Shown here piece by piece: positions 11,840 through 22,845 of a DNA stretch of 64,000 nt. How positions within the stretch are numbered: position 1 is the first letter of the stretch; each line of letters starts with the position of its first letter. The stretch lies in assembly GCA_914767715.1 (NCBI GenBank), contig OU612070.1:14959501-15023500 (forward strand), read 5' to 3'. A program made the position numbers and the translations under genes. The notes below the pieces were generated by a model. The model did no database searches, was not told the DNA's origin, and saw only the letters and a program-made list of their open reading frames with translations. The DNA comes from Membranipora membranacea (Eukaryota; Bryozoa; Gymnolaemata; Cheilostomatida; Membraniporidae).

Positions 11840-13571
11840 AACAATTATCTTACTTGAAGTGTCTAAATGGTAAATTTGCTTATTTTAAAGTCAATTGAGA
11901 ACTGATAACTAAAGTGTTCACATAATGTTTAATATTCAACTCGGTCTACTATCTCCTTCCCTTTACATTCTATCGTTCGATGTCTGACATTAAAAACTGC
12001 GAGTAAATATTTTTTTGGATGGTTGCCCAAGCTTGCTGAGGTTAGGCAAGATAAGTTAGTTTTGACTTGATCTTGATGCACCACACTGGATGCACCACAC
12101 CCTGAAAGGTCAGCTGATTACTGAGACTAGTATTTATCACAGCACAAAACTCTAAGCAATTTTGATAGTTTTACAATTTATTATTCATTGATATGAATGT
12201 TGTTTCTGCATCAAGTTTTCTTCCATGATTTTATGTTTTCAAACTGTAGGTTGTTGTCCTGGTATCTAGATCAAATTTTTGACCTATCGCAATCCACACC
12301 AAACCTACATCAACCCACACGGGCCCATGCCAACTCAGACCAACCCACAAAGGCCTCTACCACCCAAGTCAGAATGAATATAAAGGCATGTGCAAATCAA
12401 AGCCCACACAGTTCTTTTGTGGTAATTATTTCAGAAGTGATCTTTGGAAACAGAGAGAAACCTAAAGTTTTTTTTATCTTCGAGCGCATTTAAATCCCTT
12501 TTTTATGGTATTCATTTTAACTGAGTTAATTATGGCAAAAAAAATGGTTGAGAATGTCATAAAAAGGCATACAAATTCATGGTCATTTTTACACTGGAAC
12601 AAAATAAATCTTAATTGTAAAATAAAGCTGGATATATTGAGCAGAGCCTGCAAAAAGAATTTCCCAGTTTTTATGCGGCTGCAGACTTTCTCAGCAGAAA
12701 GGGGTATCTCCATACAGGCTAACATGATCAATTGTACTAGAGAAGTCACTGTTCTGTTTGGGTGTTCGGCCGCTAGTGAGACGAAATTCACTGAGTGAAC
12801 GTACGACCTTTAGGTTTAAGTCTCATTGTTGTGGTGCTACGTGCCATTATATCCATTCTACTTAGCATCAACTAGAGTAATATCCACATGAGAAGAGAAA
12901 GATGTATCATTCTACATGTTTCATTATTAGTCCAGCGAGATGTTTACTATATATAAGGCATGATTAATTATGAGGAGTCAATTTGACATGTAATAATTTC
13001 TCTTTGCTCCATTAGATAAACCTACTTCCTTGAATCATGTAACTCTAAGCAGACACCATAATTGCATATATGCTAGCTTTCAAAGTAAACGTGGAAATGG
13101 AAATCTGAACCCTCTAAGGTTTTGGACGAGTAATGAGACAAAGTCAACGAAGTGATAGATACTTTAGGTGTGGTACGCAGTTAAGAGTTGTGTGTCCTTT
13201 GATGTTAGTGAGACAACTCCTAACACATGTAATTAGCAGCCATCCTAGTCAGAAGTCAAGTCATATTTTGGTAAGACAATGCAGTATAACTCTACTCGGT
13301 ACATTGAAAGGTGCATACACAATGAGGTGGAATGAGCCTGATTATTTTATCCATGACCAATGGAGAGAGCAGTGGTAGGTTAGGAGATTTTTGGTGACGA
13401 CAGCACAGATTTGGCTACAATCAACAAGTTTATTATCACAAAAATTAAGGATTTAGCCGAACACATTCGCAAAAACCTATTATAATTGGCAACCTAATGG
13501 AATTTTAAAATACCGAACGCATTTGGTCTTGGCTATAAAGTAAAGAGATTCCAAAACTAAACCCCAATATA
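11840..13571. other. Intergenic stretch, no recognisable gene
   Basis: AT-rich sequence with a small direct repeat of GATGCACCACAC words at 12073-12104 and a C/A-rich stretch at 12287-12370. The longer open frames at 12197-12798 lie opposite each other on the two strands and have no domain, start or splice context that supports them. Confidence 0.45.
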
Positions 13572-13699
13572 TAGTCAAATTGCTCAGGCGGCTCCTATGC
13601 GAGTTGGTGGCATTACATTATCAACCACCCATTTCCAAATAGATGGTTGATAATTTAATGCCATCAACTCGCATTGGAGCCATCTGAGTACTTGGACTA
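13572..13699. mobile_element. Hairpin MITE of about 128 bp
   Basis: The left arm (TAGTCAAATTGCTCAGGCGG onward) and right arm are imperfect inverted repeats over about 60 bases each. They share blocks such as ATGCGAGTTG, GGCATTA and ATTATCAACCA, and the tip lies around 13632. The outermost bases are TAGTC and GACTA. Small size, terminal inverted repeats and lack of coding capacity are typical of a MITE. A partial copy of one arm is at 49-82. Confidence 0.8.
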
Positions 13700-14845
13700 C
13701 TCAATACACGGATGTCAGATCACATTAAAACAACATCACTGAGAGGAAAACTTCTGCTTCCCAAAAACTGAATCTCCTTCCACTGCACTGGTTGGTTAAT
13801 CAAGTAGGAATAGGTTGGCATAATATTTATATAGTATGAAATCAAATTTATTTAAAATTCATGACATTTACAATGGTTTAGATTTGTTGTGGAGGATTAC
13901 ACCCTGAAATCATCAGTACCAATTTTGGAGATGAGGCGGTTATGGTAAGTACGAAATTCTATTTGCAAGAATCAGTGGAAATTTGCATGAGTGTGTGACC
14001 TTACCTTTAATTGGCTTAATGCTGGCAAAGAGGTGTATAGCATGGCAATTTTCCAGTCCTATTTCATGTCTCTTTGTTATCGTTGAACAGATTATTCCTC
14101 TCGATTCAGTCGATTGATTGTTTGCTACTAGTTCCTAGATAATAAATAATTAAATCACCACTTGTGTGATGTAGAGGTGCCCTGTAAACGATCAAAAGAA
14201 CTAAAACGGATACAAGAATTGCAGGGTCACCGTATATCATATTAAAGAGCACAAAAAGTTATATCACGGAGTATGCCTTGGTTATATAATAAAACTATGT
14301 GCAATTTTAGAACTTTTTAAAAATATTGTTTATTTTCAGGACATAATTTTTGGAGTTTGAGTTGTCCTTCCTCATAAGGCTCCAAGACATCATTGGAGAC
14401 AGTAAGCTCAGATATGAACTCCAAGCTATGGGGCGATCTAGTGCCCAACCTATGGCTCATGACTTTCGATGACTCATTTTAAAATACTGGTGGCACACAT
14501 AAAATGATACACTATATCAGCTCTGCACGCCATAATGACAGGGAATGTTGCTCTAAAGAGGATGTCAGTTGCCGGTTTTGGTCGCAGGAGAATTAAGCAA
14601 CATGTCACATGTCATGGAACCAATGCTTTGCTATTTTGTCAACAGGATACTATCTGATTTGGTGATAGTAGAAACTACTATGTAATTTTCCCAAACAATT
14701 TTGTCATTAAAGATGTCACGTTTTTATTATGGAAATGGCTACAAGTTTAGTATTGTGTCCCCCTTTATATGACATCGAAAATTGTCTAGAGAATGTTTGT
14801 GCATAATACAGTCACATACCTAATTGTTGCTTGTGACCAAATTAT
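13700..14845. other. Intergenic stretch, no recognisable gene
   Basis: No exon, RNA gene or repeat family could be supported here. The stretch ends where a LINE fragment begins. Confidence 0.45.
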
Positions 14846-15030
14846 CCTCTAGATTGTGTCATTTTGGATTTTTCTAAAGCTTTTGATGTGGTCTCTCACC
14901 CTAAACTACTATCCAATCTTTATTCAATTGTTATCCATGACACCATAGTAAGTTACAATTTTGTGAAATGATCATTGAATTTCTTATACAGGAGATATGA
15001 AAATACAACACATCTCTCCGTATGTTTATT
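14846..15030 (+). mobile_element. LINE reverse-transcriptase fragment (palm motif region)
   Basis: The frame reads CVILDFSKAFDVVSHPKLL, the RT motif A region that contains the first catalytic aspartate, followed by a diverged I-H-D-T-I and a tyrosine-rich stretch typical of the segment between motifs A and B. A TGA interrupts the frame about 35 residues on (near 14969). Neither the upstream fingers nor the downstream YADD box is present. It is a short dead fragment of a family different from the minus-strand LINE at 2.9-4.7 kb. Confidence 0.75.
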
Positions 15031-15033
15031 ATG

Positions 15034-15369
15034 AACCTGAAACAAGCAAGACGCGCTAATGATTTCATGGCTATTTGTAGATCAATATTTGATTATACTG
15101 TATATATTGTAAGGGGATAAGGTGGGTACATTTGAAGTAAAAATCAACCTGAAACAAGCAAGACGCGCTAATGATTTCATGGCTATTTGTAGATCAATAT
15201 TTGAATATACTGTATATATTGTAAGGGGATAAGGTGGGTACACTTGAAGTAAAAATCAACCTGAAACAAGCAAGACGCGCTATTGATTTCATGGCTATTT
15301 GTAGATCAATATTTGAATATACTGTATATATTTTAAGGGGATAAGATGGGTACACTTGAAGTAAAAATC
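15034..15369. repeat. Three near-identical 112-bp tandem units
   Basis: Units start at 15034, 15146 and 15258, each beginning AACCTGAAACAAGCAAGACG and ending GTAAAAATC. They differ at only a handful of positions (for example GATTAT versus GAATAT, and TGTAAGG versus TTTAAGG). So few changes imply recent amplification. The array follows directly on a dead LINE fragment. The unit is longer and better conserved than a microsatellite and has no spacer structure, so it is a minisatellite and not a CRISPR array. Confidence 0.95.
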
Positions 15370-16369
15370 AAGCCACATTATGTGTGGGTCTGGATGGCAA
15401 TCGATCATGAAAAAAAGGAAGTCCTCTGAACTCAAATAATATTTCAAAATAATTTCAACAGCATTGAATTACTCTATCAATCAGAGCTAATCCGTCATGG
15501 TTATCTGTATTCATTTAATAGTAGAGAAATAAAAATAAACACAATTACACACCTGCTAGTTACACCCCACTAGGAGAAACTTTTTCTAACCTTCATGGCG
15601 AATGACTTTTTAGGGTTAGATAGCGGCTAGTTCCATATATTGTTTACCAAGATAATAGTCAATTTCCTATGCATTGCACGCTGCGGATGACTTTTTCAAA
15701 CAATCATCACAAAAGTCTTTTTTCAAATTGTAAAGGACAGGCCTAACTGGTAACAAAATGCAGTGGAAATGTGATGATTGTTTATCCCTTCTCACCGACC
15801 AGTTTCCTATTGATTTCGTAATAATAATATGTAATAATTGTTCCCACATCGGAAACATATGGAAATGATTCAGCAAATATTTGTATGTCCTAATATGTGG
15901 CAGTCTATATGGACCATCTCTCATCGAGCTCTCATATTCAGTTCAATTAAAGCTGATGACGTTATGCTAAGCTGTGAAGTGTTGTAAACTCTTCCAGATG
16001 CACAATAACATCCTATTGCACACACAGAGACTTTTGGCTTTATCATGATATAAAGATTTTCAATTGTTGGTTTTTCTTTTTTGTGTTTGCACTTGCTCTT
16101 GTAATACTGGTTCAGGTTGTAGTCGGCAATGAGTGTTTTTAATTATTAATTATGGAGTGAAATGCTCACTCATGTTATACATTTTCTTGTTATAATGTCA
16201 TGATTCAAAGCTTCCTTACAACATCAACATTTGCTTATTCTCATCCTTTTTGTGTTGATGTGATTCTCTAAATTTCAATCTCAGGTTGTAAAGACAAAAA
16301 TGTGAAGCTACTTCTAGGAAAGAAATATTGTGTTGCCTAGACTGATTCTACTTTCGTATTTACACTCAG
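15370..16369. other. Stretch upstream of the WAP exon; upstream exons not identified
   Basis: The first coding exon of the WAP gene should lie here or further upstream, but I could not fix it. A frame near 16070-16140 encodes a strikingly hydrophobic stretch (FFFFVFALALVILVQVVVG) followed by NEC, which resembles a signal peptide. It has no in-frame ATG and no donor of the right phase. The same bases also look like a polypyrimidine tract. Confidence 0.35.
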
Positions 16370-16542
16370 ATATATTTGATTTAACACATGATGAGGGTAA
16401 TGAAAAGAAGGCTGGACAATGTCCAGCACCATCAGGTTATCCAGGCATATGTATTGTGGAGTGCATCAAAGATTCTCAATGCCCAGGTGCGCAGAAATGT
16501 TGTGGCAGCTGCCCATTGACCTGTAAGAACCCTACTAAATAG
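16370..16542 (+). CDS. Terminal exon of a single-WAP-domain secreted protein (whey acidic protein, four-disulfide core)
   Basis: After an acceptor with a fair pyrimidine tract (TTACACTCAG), the exon enters in phase 1 and encodes 57 residues to TAG. The WAP domain has all eight cysteines: GQCPAP, GIC, VEC, DSQCPGAQKCC, GSC and LTC, with the usual D-x-x-C-x-G-x-x-K-C-C core. A short charged linker (THDEGNEKK) precedes it. WAP domains mostly inhibit serine proteases or act as antimicrobials. The inhibitory loop here reads SGYPGIC. The protein is probably small and secreted, but the signal-peptide exon was not found. The apparent start at 16330 is GTG and lies in the intron. AATAAA follows at 16621. 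Confidence 0.85.
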
Positions 16543-16620
16543 GGTGCTTTGAGCTGGACCGCACAGAAGATGCACAAGACTACTATTCATTTTCATCTTT
16601 TGTCAATGATGGCATGTTCT

Positions 16621-16626
16621 AATAAA
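16621..16626 (+). terminator. Polyadenylation signal of the WAP gene
   Basis: AATAAA stands 79 bases after the WAP stop codon, a usual distance for a short 3' UTR. Confidence 0.7.
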
Positions 16627-16639
16627 AAGACAAGTGCTG

Positions 16640-18990
16640 CGATTTTAACACTACTATTTAAAAAAAAATTTAATATAGAACGTTCAGATTGCCCATAATT
16701 GAAATCTGATATTGCACTAATATGGTTCATATCCATAGCAAAGTATAATAGGGAGAATATTGAGACTCGTTTGAAAGTTGGAGTACAAACCTTCTCCAAA
16801 GATTTGACTTTGACTATCATAAAATCCTCTTTCAAAATCAAACTCAACAAATTAAACTTTGAACAGAATTCACTGGGGCTGAAATTTAAATAAAATCCAT
16901 TTTCACATGAACATATTTCGTAAAAGAGGACCATATTTCTTCTGACAGAAATTTGATAGCCGCATTACATATTGTTAGCAAGATTTCAATGACGCCATTA
17001 GAATGCAATACTATAAAAAATATGAAAAAAAACAGTTTAGTAAATAGAAGACTAGTTTTGATAGTAATTTCAGTGGAGCTGCACCAACACATTCACATAC
17101 CATTGATGTATTGAGGATACATTATGTTTTATTTTATATAAAAACTTATTCAATTATCTTTTTGCATCTCCCATCACTGATGAGAAGCCTTAGCAGGTGC
17201 CCATATTAGTGATCACTTCTGATGAAGAGTTACCTGCTCATGTACAGTTTGAAAATCAAGAATTCTTTCAGTTTGTTTACTTGAAGGGCCAGTAGCAAAG
17301 TATAAATGATAGAATGGGCATACCGCCCCTCAGATTGTCTGATTATAACATGAACAAGATATCAAGGCTTCACAAGTATCCCTGACCGTGTTCTCCGGCA
17401 TCGGAGCTGTAATACAGACATCTGACTAAAGCACTAATATGACACTGATAAGACTTTTATGTACTAGTAGTAAAACATGAAGAAAGCTTGCACCTAACAC
17501 AGTATATTATCGAACATGTAATTCAGATTAGAATTACAAATTGTTGTATCTTGCATTGAGAATTGTGTTGTGAGTGTTGGAGTGTGTTATGGCCGAAATC
17601 AATAGAATTCATAAAATAGTCTTTCTCCACCTTTTATCATGATATCCTATCATTAAAAAACCATTTTCGGTCAAGAGGGCACGATGCGACCCTTAATAAA
17701 AGTAATTTTCAAGCCAATCAATGCACTAGCATAGTTATGAATTTGATTAACCGTTACTACTCCCAGAAGTAGTTATCTAGAAATATATACACAAAAATCT
17801 GATGCAAGCAGAAGTTCACACGATCTCTCAGACTCTGAAAAAGATCATTTCCTTGTCATCTACAACTAAGAATTTATCTAACTCGGTCATCTATATGGTC
17901 TCCAATAGCCTTGTCACATGACAAATGTTTGTGTTGGGGGGGGGGGTACCCCCAAAGACACACTGGTTGCATATTTATGCTGTGAGTTGATATGTTCAGG
18001 AAGTTTTGCAGTGTGTGATGCTATGAAATCTAGCCTGGGCGATAAGAAGAGATGAGATATGACAACTTGACGCTACCGGGAAGCCATGTGGCTTCACATT
18101 CAATATGGTATGACTACTACATTTACGGTAGAAATATGATTCATTTAAAGAGATTGTCTTTTCTGTTATCGTGAGCTTGTAAATCTGAATCGAATTTATG
18201 GTCGACAATCTGCTTATATATAAATATATAGTATACAAATATATAATGTATATGAATAAATATATATGTATATATCCAATATTTGTTGCATTAGATTAGA
18301 TATTTCTAAATTTCTCTCACATTGACCATAATAAGAAACCATACCAGTAGACCTACAACAGCAACCCCTGCGTCTTGGCCTACAACTAACTCAACTTGTA
18401 TATCTCTTTTTATACCCTGACTAGGATTAGAGCGCCATGAGCAAAACATTGACGAAACCCATGTTTTCCACTTAAAACATGTTCATTACATCTATGTTAA
18501 AGGTTATGATCTGCTTGAGAAGAAGTGTCAACCAACCTAAGCAATGCAAGTGAAAAAAGTTGGTGCGCACTGAAACTAGCTAGCTATGATATCCCAGTAA
18601 ATTTTTTGGTGATCACTCCCTGATAACACTAGTGACATAGGCCTATGTACAGCTTAATAGATACTTCAATAACAAACAGTTGACACCACAATCTGTATTG
18701 TAACTGTGCAAAATCAATCTGAGGTAGGCCTACAACTATGCAAATTGATAATCAATTATTTTTATACTGAGTTTGAAAGGTCATCACTTGAGTACTTATA
18801 ACTGATGAAATAGTGTGCAAACTTTGTCTATGATGCTCTAATTTCGTACCAACACAGACAGTTATGGCCTTACCATACTCAGTGATGAATGGTATGAGGA
18901 TACAGGTGTCATTTACACTGAAACTCCATCAGTAACAACACAACAGCTTGACTTAAATAATTTTTTGTGGAGGAATTAGAGCAGTGCTCA
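16640..18990. other. Very AT-rich intergenic stretch, no recognisable gene
   Basis: The long open frames around 16593-17092 are on both strands of the same AT-rich DNA and have no domain or splice support. An 11-base G run lies at 17936-17946 and a TA-rich tract at 18205-18275. No RNA gene was recognised. Confidence 0.45.
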
Positions 18991-18995
18991 GTATG

Positions 18996-19042
18996 ACCTT
19001 TGTGATTGATCTAATTTTGAAAGTTAGACCAATCACAGAGGC
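18996..19042. repeat. Short inverted repeat (MITE remnant or hairpin)
   Basis: CCTTTGTGATTGATCTAA and TTAGACCAATCACAGAGG are inverted copies with one mismatch zone, separated by about 10 bases. Size and layout fit the tip of a small MITE. Confidence 0.6.
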
Positions 19043-19110
19043 CCTATCAAGTAATCCAAAATGGCATAACGACCAAAAAATATTTCTAAAAAATCATTTT
19101 TATTTAGTAA

Positions 19111-19180
19111 TGCGCAGTGTGTGTTAGCCAATGCGCATTACTACAACTGCGCATTTATATCTGCAAGTTAACTTATGCGC
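19111..19180. repeat. Cluster of four TGCGCA palindromes
   Basis: TGCGCA occurs at about 19111, 19132, 19148 and 19175, three times in the context ATGCGCA and twice followed by GTGTGTG. TGCGCA is rare in this AT-rich window, so four within 70 bases is unusual. It resembles half-sites of the NRF1-type element, but no promoter or start site is evident, so a decayed repeat is as likely. Confidence 0.6.
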
Positions 19181-19516
19181 ATTGTGTGTGCCTTATGGGC
19201 CGCCATAGCCTCAGAGAGGGGAATCATTCATTGGATTTATAATTTCACTACTGCCTTGATTAAATGATGATGAGTTTTTAATTCAGGGAAATATAATCTT
19301 TATTGTTTAATCTGCAAACTTTTGCGCTAAGAAACCGACCATAAATTTTTAAAGATCCAAATGTCATCCATATTGAGTTCCTTGACTTGAAATATTCAGC
19401 CTAAAGCCTTAAAGTTGATTCATTGTAAATATGTCCATTATGCAAATGTTTTCCATCTTGTACTATATAGCATAGCAGTGCAAAATGGGACATAACAAAT
19501 CACAATCAACGATGAG

Positions 19517-20172
19517 AGCATGGTATGTGATATGGCTGGCAAGAAATGGAGTCGAGACAAGTGGATGAGGGCTACCGTTACTTGGTCCAATTCCAACGGA
19601 GAGTTTCAAACATTTCTTGGTGAGTTGTATTTGGCATTCTGATTATTGGTTGAACTTGATAAGGCTAGTTTATTGCAGTTTACAACTAGTAAGAATGAAA
19701 TGAACAAACTGCTTCACTCTTTTATTAGGCCATGAACACTGAGAATGACCTGGGAAACATCATTCTAGTGTATCTACACTGGAAAAGACAGTACGTCCTC
19801 AAACTTAGAAATTGATTGTGAAGCCTAATTCAGAATATGTTCAGCTTGTTCAATCCTGTCTCCAATAGTTTAATTTCTGTAATGCTGATCTTTGTAGCTA
19901 ATGTGGCATGTAATTTATTACTCCAACCAAAACCAGTAGTGGTAAGTGAAAGTGGTGATTATTTGAATAGGATGTGTACTATTCTGAATCATAAATTGAA
20001 TTATGTTTTATCTTTTCTTGAAATGCCTTTTTGATTTTAGAGGATAAACTGATATGTAGCGGCTCTGGATTAGCTACCGGTAAAACAATTGAAGGAGGTA
20101 CCCTGGCTATCGGAGCTGATCAGAATAAATATGTGGTGGGAGCCACTTATGGATTTTACGGCTCGGTCACTG
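19517..20172 (+). CDS. Two exons of a pentraxin/LamG-like domain (gene incomplete)
   Basis: Exon 1 ends at 19619 (TTCTTG|GTGAGT) and reads DKWMRATVTWSNSNGEFQTF, the pentraxin/LamG pattern W-x-H-x-x-V-T-W-S-N. Exon 2 (20041-20172) joins in phase 1 and reads SGSGLATGKTIEGGTLAIGA, then DQN and YGFYGSVTG, the block that reads GGTLVIGQDQD and FVGEL in pentraxins and sushi-pentraxin proteins. It ends at a phase-1 donor (ACTG|GTGAGG). Such domains are secreted or on the cell surface and bind carbohydrates or phospholipids with calcium. Upstream, the frame meets a TAA at 19493-19495, and the only available acceptors before 19520 are weak. Either the 5' border lies at 19516 or the gene is decaying. 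The N- and C-terminal parts of the domain were not found. Confidence 0.6.
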
Positions 20173-20899
20173 GTGAGGGTCTTATCTATGGTATTGACAA
20201 TGATGGATACTTCTATCAAAATAAGCATGAATTTAACACGCTTTCCTCCGTGAACTTCAATCACCTCAGATTTAGTATAATTTCAAATTACAATTTCAAT
20301 CTGAATATGCGATTAGGTTAACGCTCAAACAAAAGAAGTTGTCCTACCAGTGGTGGATATTACATAAGGCCCTGTTGAATAGCCCTGGTCATTCAAATAT
20401 CCAATCAACGGCTGTCAACTCATTTGTATTACTGCTGAAAATGTGGTAGGGATTGTGCAAAAAACTGTCAAATTGAAATAGCTAAATAATTGGTGATATC
20501 ATTTTACATGCTCTGATACACTGTTACACCGATACAGTTATATATTGTATATTAACATTAAAATGATTTTATAACCTGATAGGTGTTAACTTATGGAGCA
20601 AATGGATAACTAACACCCAGCTGTATCTCAATATGTACTGCATCAGTCAGGATTCAGTTATTGATTAGTGGACCTTCAATCTTGAGATTTAGGGAAATGG
20701 CATTCAAACTTCAGGAGAGTCCTGGTGAGACTAGAACAAGTTCGAATTGAAATGAAATGATTATTATTGATGGTAAAAATTGCTACTTGTATTGTTTTTT
20801 GAGTGTGTATCGAAACTAAGATGACACATTATATCCCTTTTTTGGTTCAATACAGTTTCATATAACAATGGAAACTAAATATATATATAGTTGTAGCAG

Positions 20900-21045
20900 T
20901 AAAAGGTTCCTCGTCAGATGTCATTGGTACCCAGACGGCCAATTCAGGAATATTCTGCACGCTGAAGAATGTCAAACTAAGAGGAGAGGGGATTGATTCA
21001 GTTGAGCATGATGACATCTCCATCAATATGTGTGTTAGAAAATTG
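20900..21045 (+). CDS. Possible further exon in phase with the pentraxin-like exons
   Basis: After GTTGTAGCAG a phase-1 open frame starts VKGSSSDVIGTQTANSG and continues with IFCTLKNV, RGEGIDS and NMCVRKL to a possible GTACAG donor. Phase agrees with the preceding exon, and the residue mix is protein-like, with two cysteines. No domain is recognised, the acceptor tract is AT-rich, and the donor is weak, so this is tentative. Confidence 0.3.
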
Positions 21046-21052
21046 GTACAGA

Positions 21053-22845
21053 TTCATAAGTAGTTAAAAAATGTGTAACATTGACCTTAATTACCATTAT
21101 AGGGCTTTTACTCACCAGCTTATGATTCAAATGTCTAACCAATGTTTTGTTGTTTGTTGTTTGAGGTTAAAACAATATTCTGTGAAGAAAGTCTGGGAGC
21201 TGAATTCACAGTCTTGTTTCAAGAGTACACTTTAGTTTGCTTTTAAGGAACCTTTAGGTAGGGGGGGGGGGCTGTTGCCTCTCATTCTCCCTCAGCCCCT
21301 TTTTGTAAGATGTTGCACCCCTCCGAAATAAATCCCAAAGACGTATCATGTTTCTGCCACGCTCTAGGCAGATGCCAACAGCTCCTACCTTGTTTAACAT
21401 TGACCACTACATATCTGAAGGTCGCACTGCATCTTTATGTTGAGCTATCAGATGCGTCAAGAGGCCCACCTAAAGCACTTAGAGGGGGATCAGCCATCTG
21501 GTACCCACTACGGGAAGGTGAAGAAATTTCCTCCCAATCCATGTACCAGGGGTAGAAAACTTTACTCAGGCATGACATTGTCAAAGAAACACTAATGTAC
21601 TCCATCTCTCAAAATTTTAGGTGTTAGGTAAATTATTATGCTATTAAAATTTAAACAGGCTGAAAACGGAATTCATAACAAATGTAACCAGCTTGTTGAA
21701 CAAAAGTTATCTTATCCTAAAAATAAGATTTTAATTATAATATTATTCGATTCTGCTATGCTGTGGTGTGGCCTCATTTTTGGAGTTGACTGTAGCAAGC
21801 TTTCTACAGGGGTACTCGGGTGCCGCGTTACTGTTTTACATCCATCAACTCTATGTATTAGTTTCATTGTGAAAAAAAGGTCATCACACCATTCAAGACC
21901 CTTGGTATGGAAATGAGTAACTCAAGTGTACTCCAAGCATGATTAGATACTATTGATCTGAGAGTTATTAACCAAAGTTTTTGTCACACAAACATGTTTG
22001 TCTGAATGTAAATTAATGTTAGATCGTTGAACATTATGCCCAAAGTTTAATACTGGCTTTGTTCGCTGTGACTGCCTGATTTTTTTTTAATCTTTAGTCT
22101 GTTTTTTTTTCCTATTACTGAAAGATTTAGATTACAGGTGTGATTGAATATGATCAGTGTTAGAAGTGAGTGGGAACTGGTTGGAACGGAGTTCCCACAA
22201 AAGAAATATTTAAGAGGAACTTTTAGAACACAGTTCCAACTGAATTCTGTGCTTAAAACCGTGTGAAAGTGTTTCTTTTCGATCAGATTTCAATCATATT
22301 ACCAATCATACTATTACAGGCCATTTTGGCTGCTGTTGACCCAGAGAGTAGAGTTCCCACAAAGAAAAAAATCCCACTTTGACCACCGAATATGATGACA
22401 TAGATAAAACATTCATAAAGGTCTTTCACACATGTGCATCTGGTATTCATCATTATGAAATTTCAAATTGAATCATGTTGCGAAACAGAATGCAGTCACC
22501 TGACCAGCATTTGAATCTTCTCATCAGCCAACTAACAAAGATGTATTTCCGGCAGATACGCAAATCTTAATGTCATGGCACATATGAGTGGATGCACACA
22601 TAGGTTATTACGATAACACAATGCTTGTTTAATTAGTTTATTGATTCAGTAGACATGATATAAATGGAAAACAAAATGATACAACAGTTGTTCAGTCTAG
22701 GTGGTAATTATTTTACCTATCAATGATGACAGATGTAGATGGAGTGGACTTTAGAAAGAATTTCTGAAGTATTGATCAAATACAATGCAGATTACTGTTC
22801 CTCAGAAGAGAAGCGGTGTTGACATTAGGCAGCCCAGATTTACCC
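21053..22845. other. Intergenic stretch, no recognisable gene
   Basis: An 11-base G run lies at 21261-21271. The open frames at 21310-21555 and 21638-21916 have no domain, signal peptide or splice support. No core promoter for the gene starting at 22846 was recognised. Confidence 0.45.

Noticed and set aside
15034-15369. CRISPR-like array
   Set aside because: The 112-bp units abut with no unique spacers, there are only three, and the context is animal DNA. It is a minisatellite.
16070-16140. Signal-peptide exon for the WAP gene
   Set aside because: The hydrophobic frame has no ATG back to an upstream TGA and no phase-1 donor; the bases also read as a pyrimidine tract.
16593-17092. Overlapping open frames on both strands
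   Set aside because: AT-rich sequence with mirrored frames and no domain; most of it lies downstream of the WAP gene's AATAAA.
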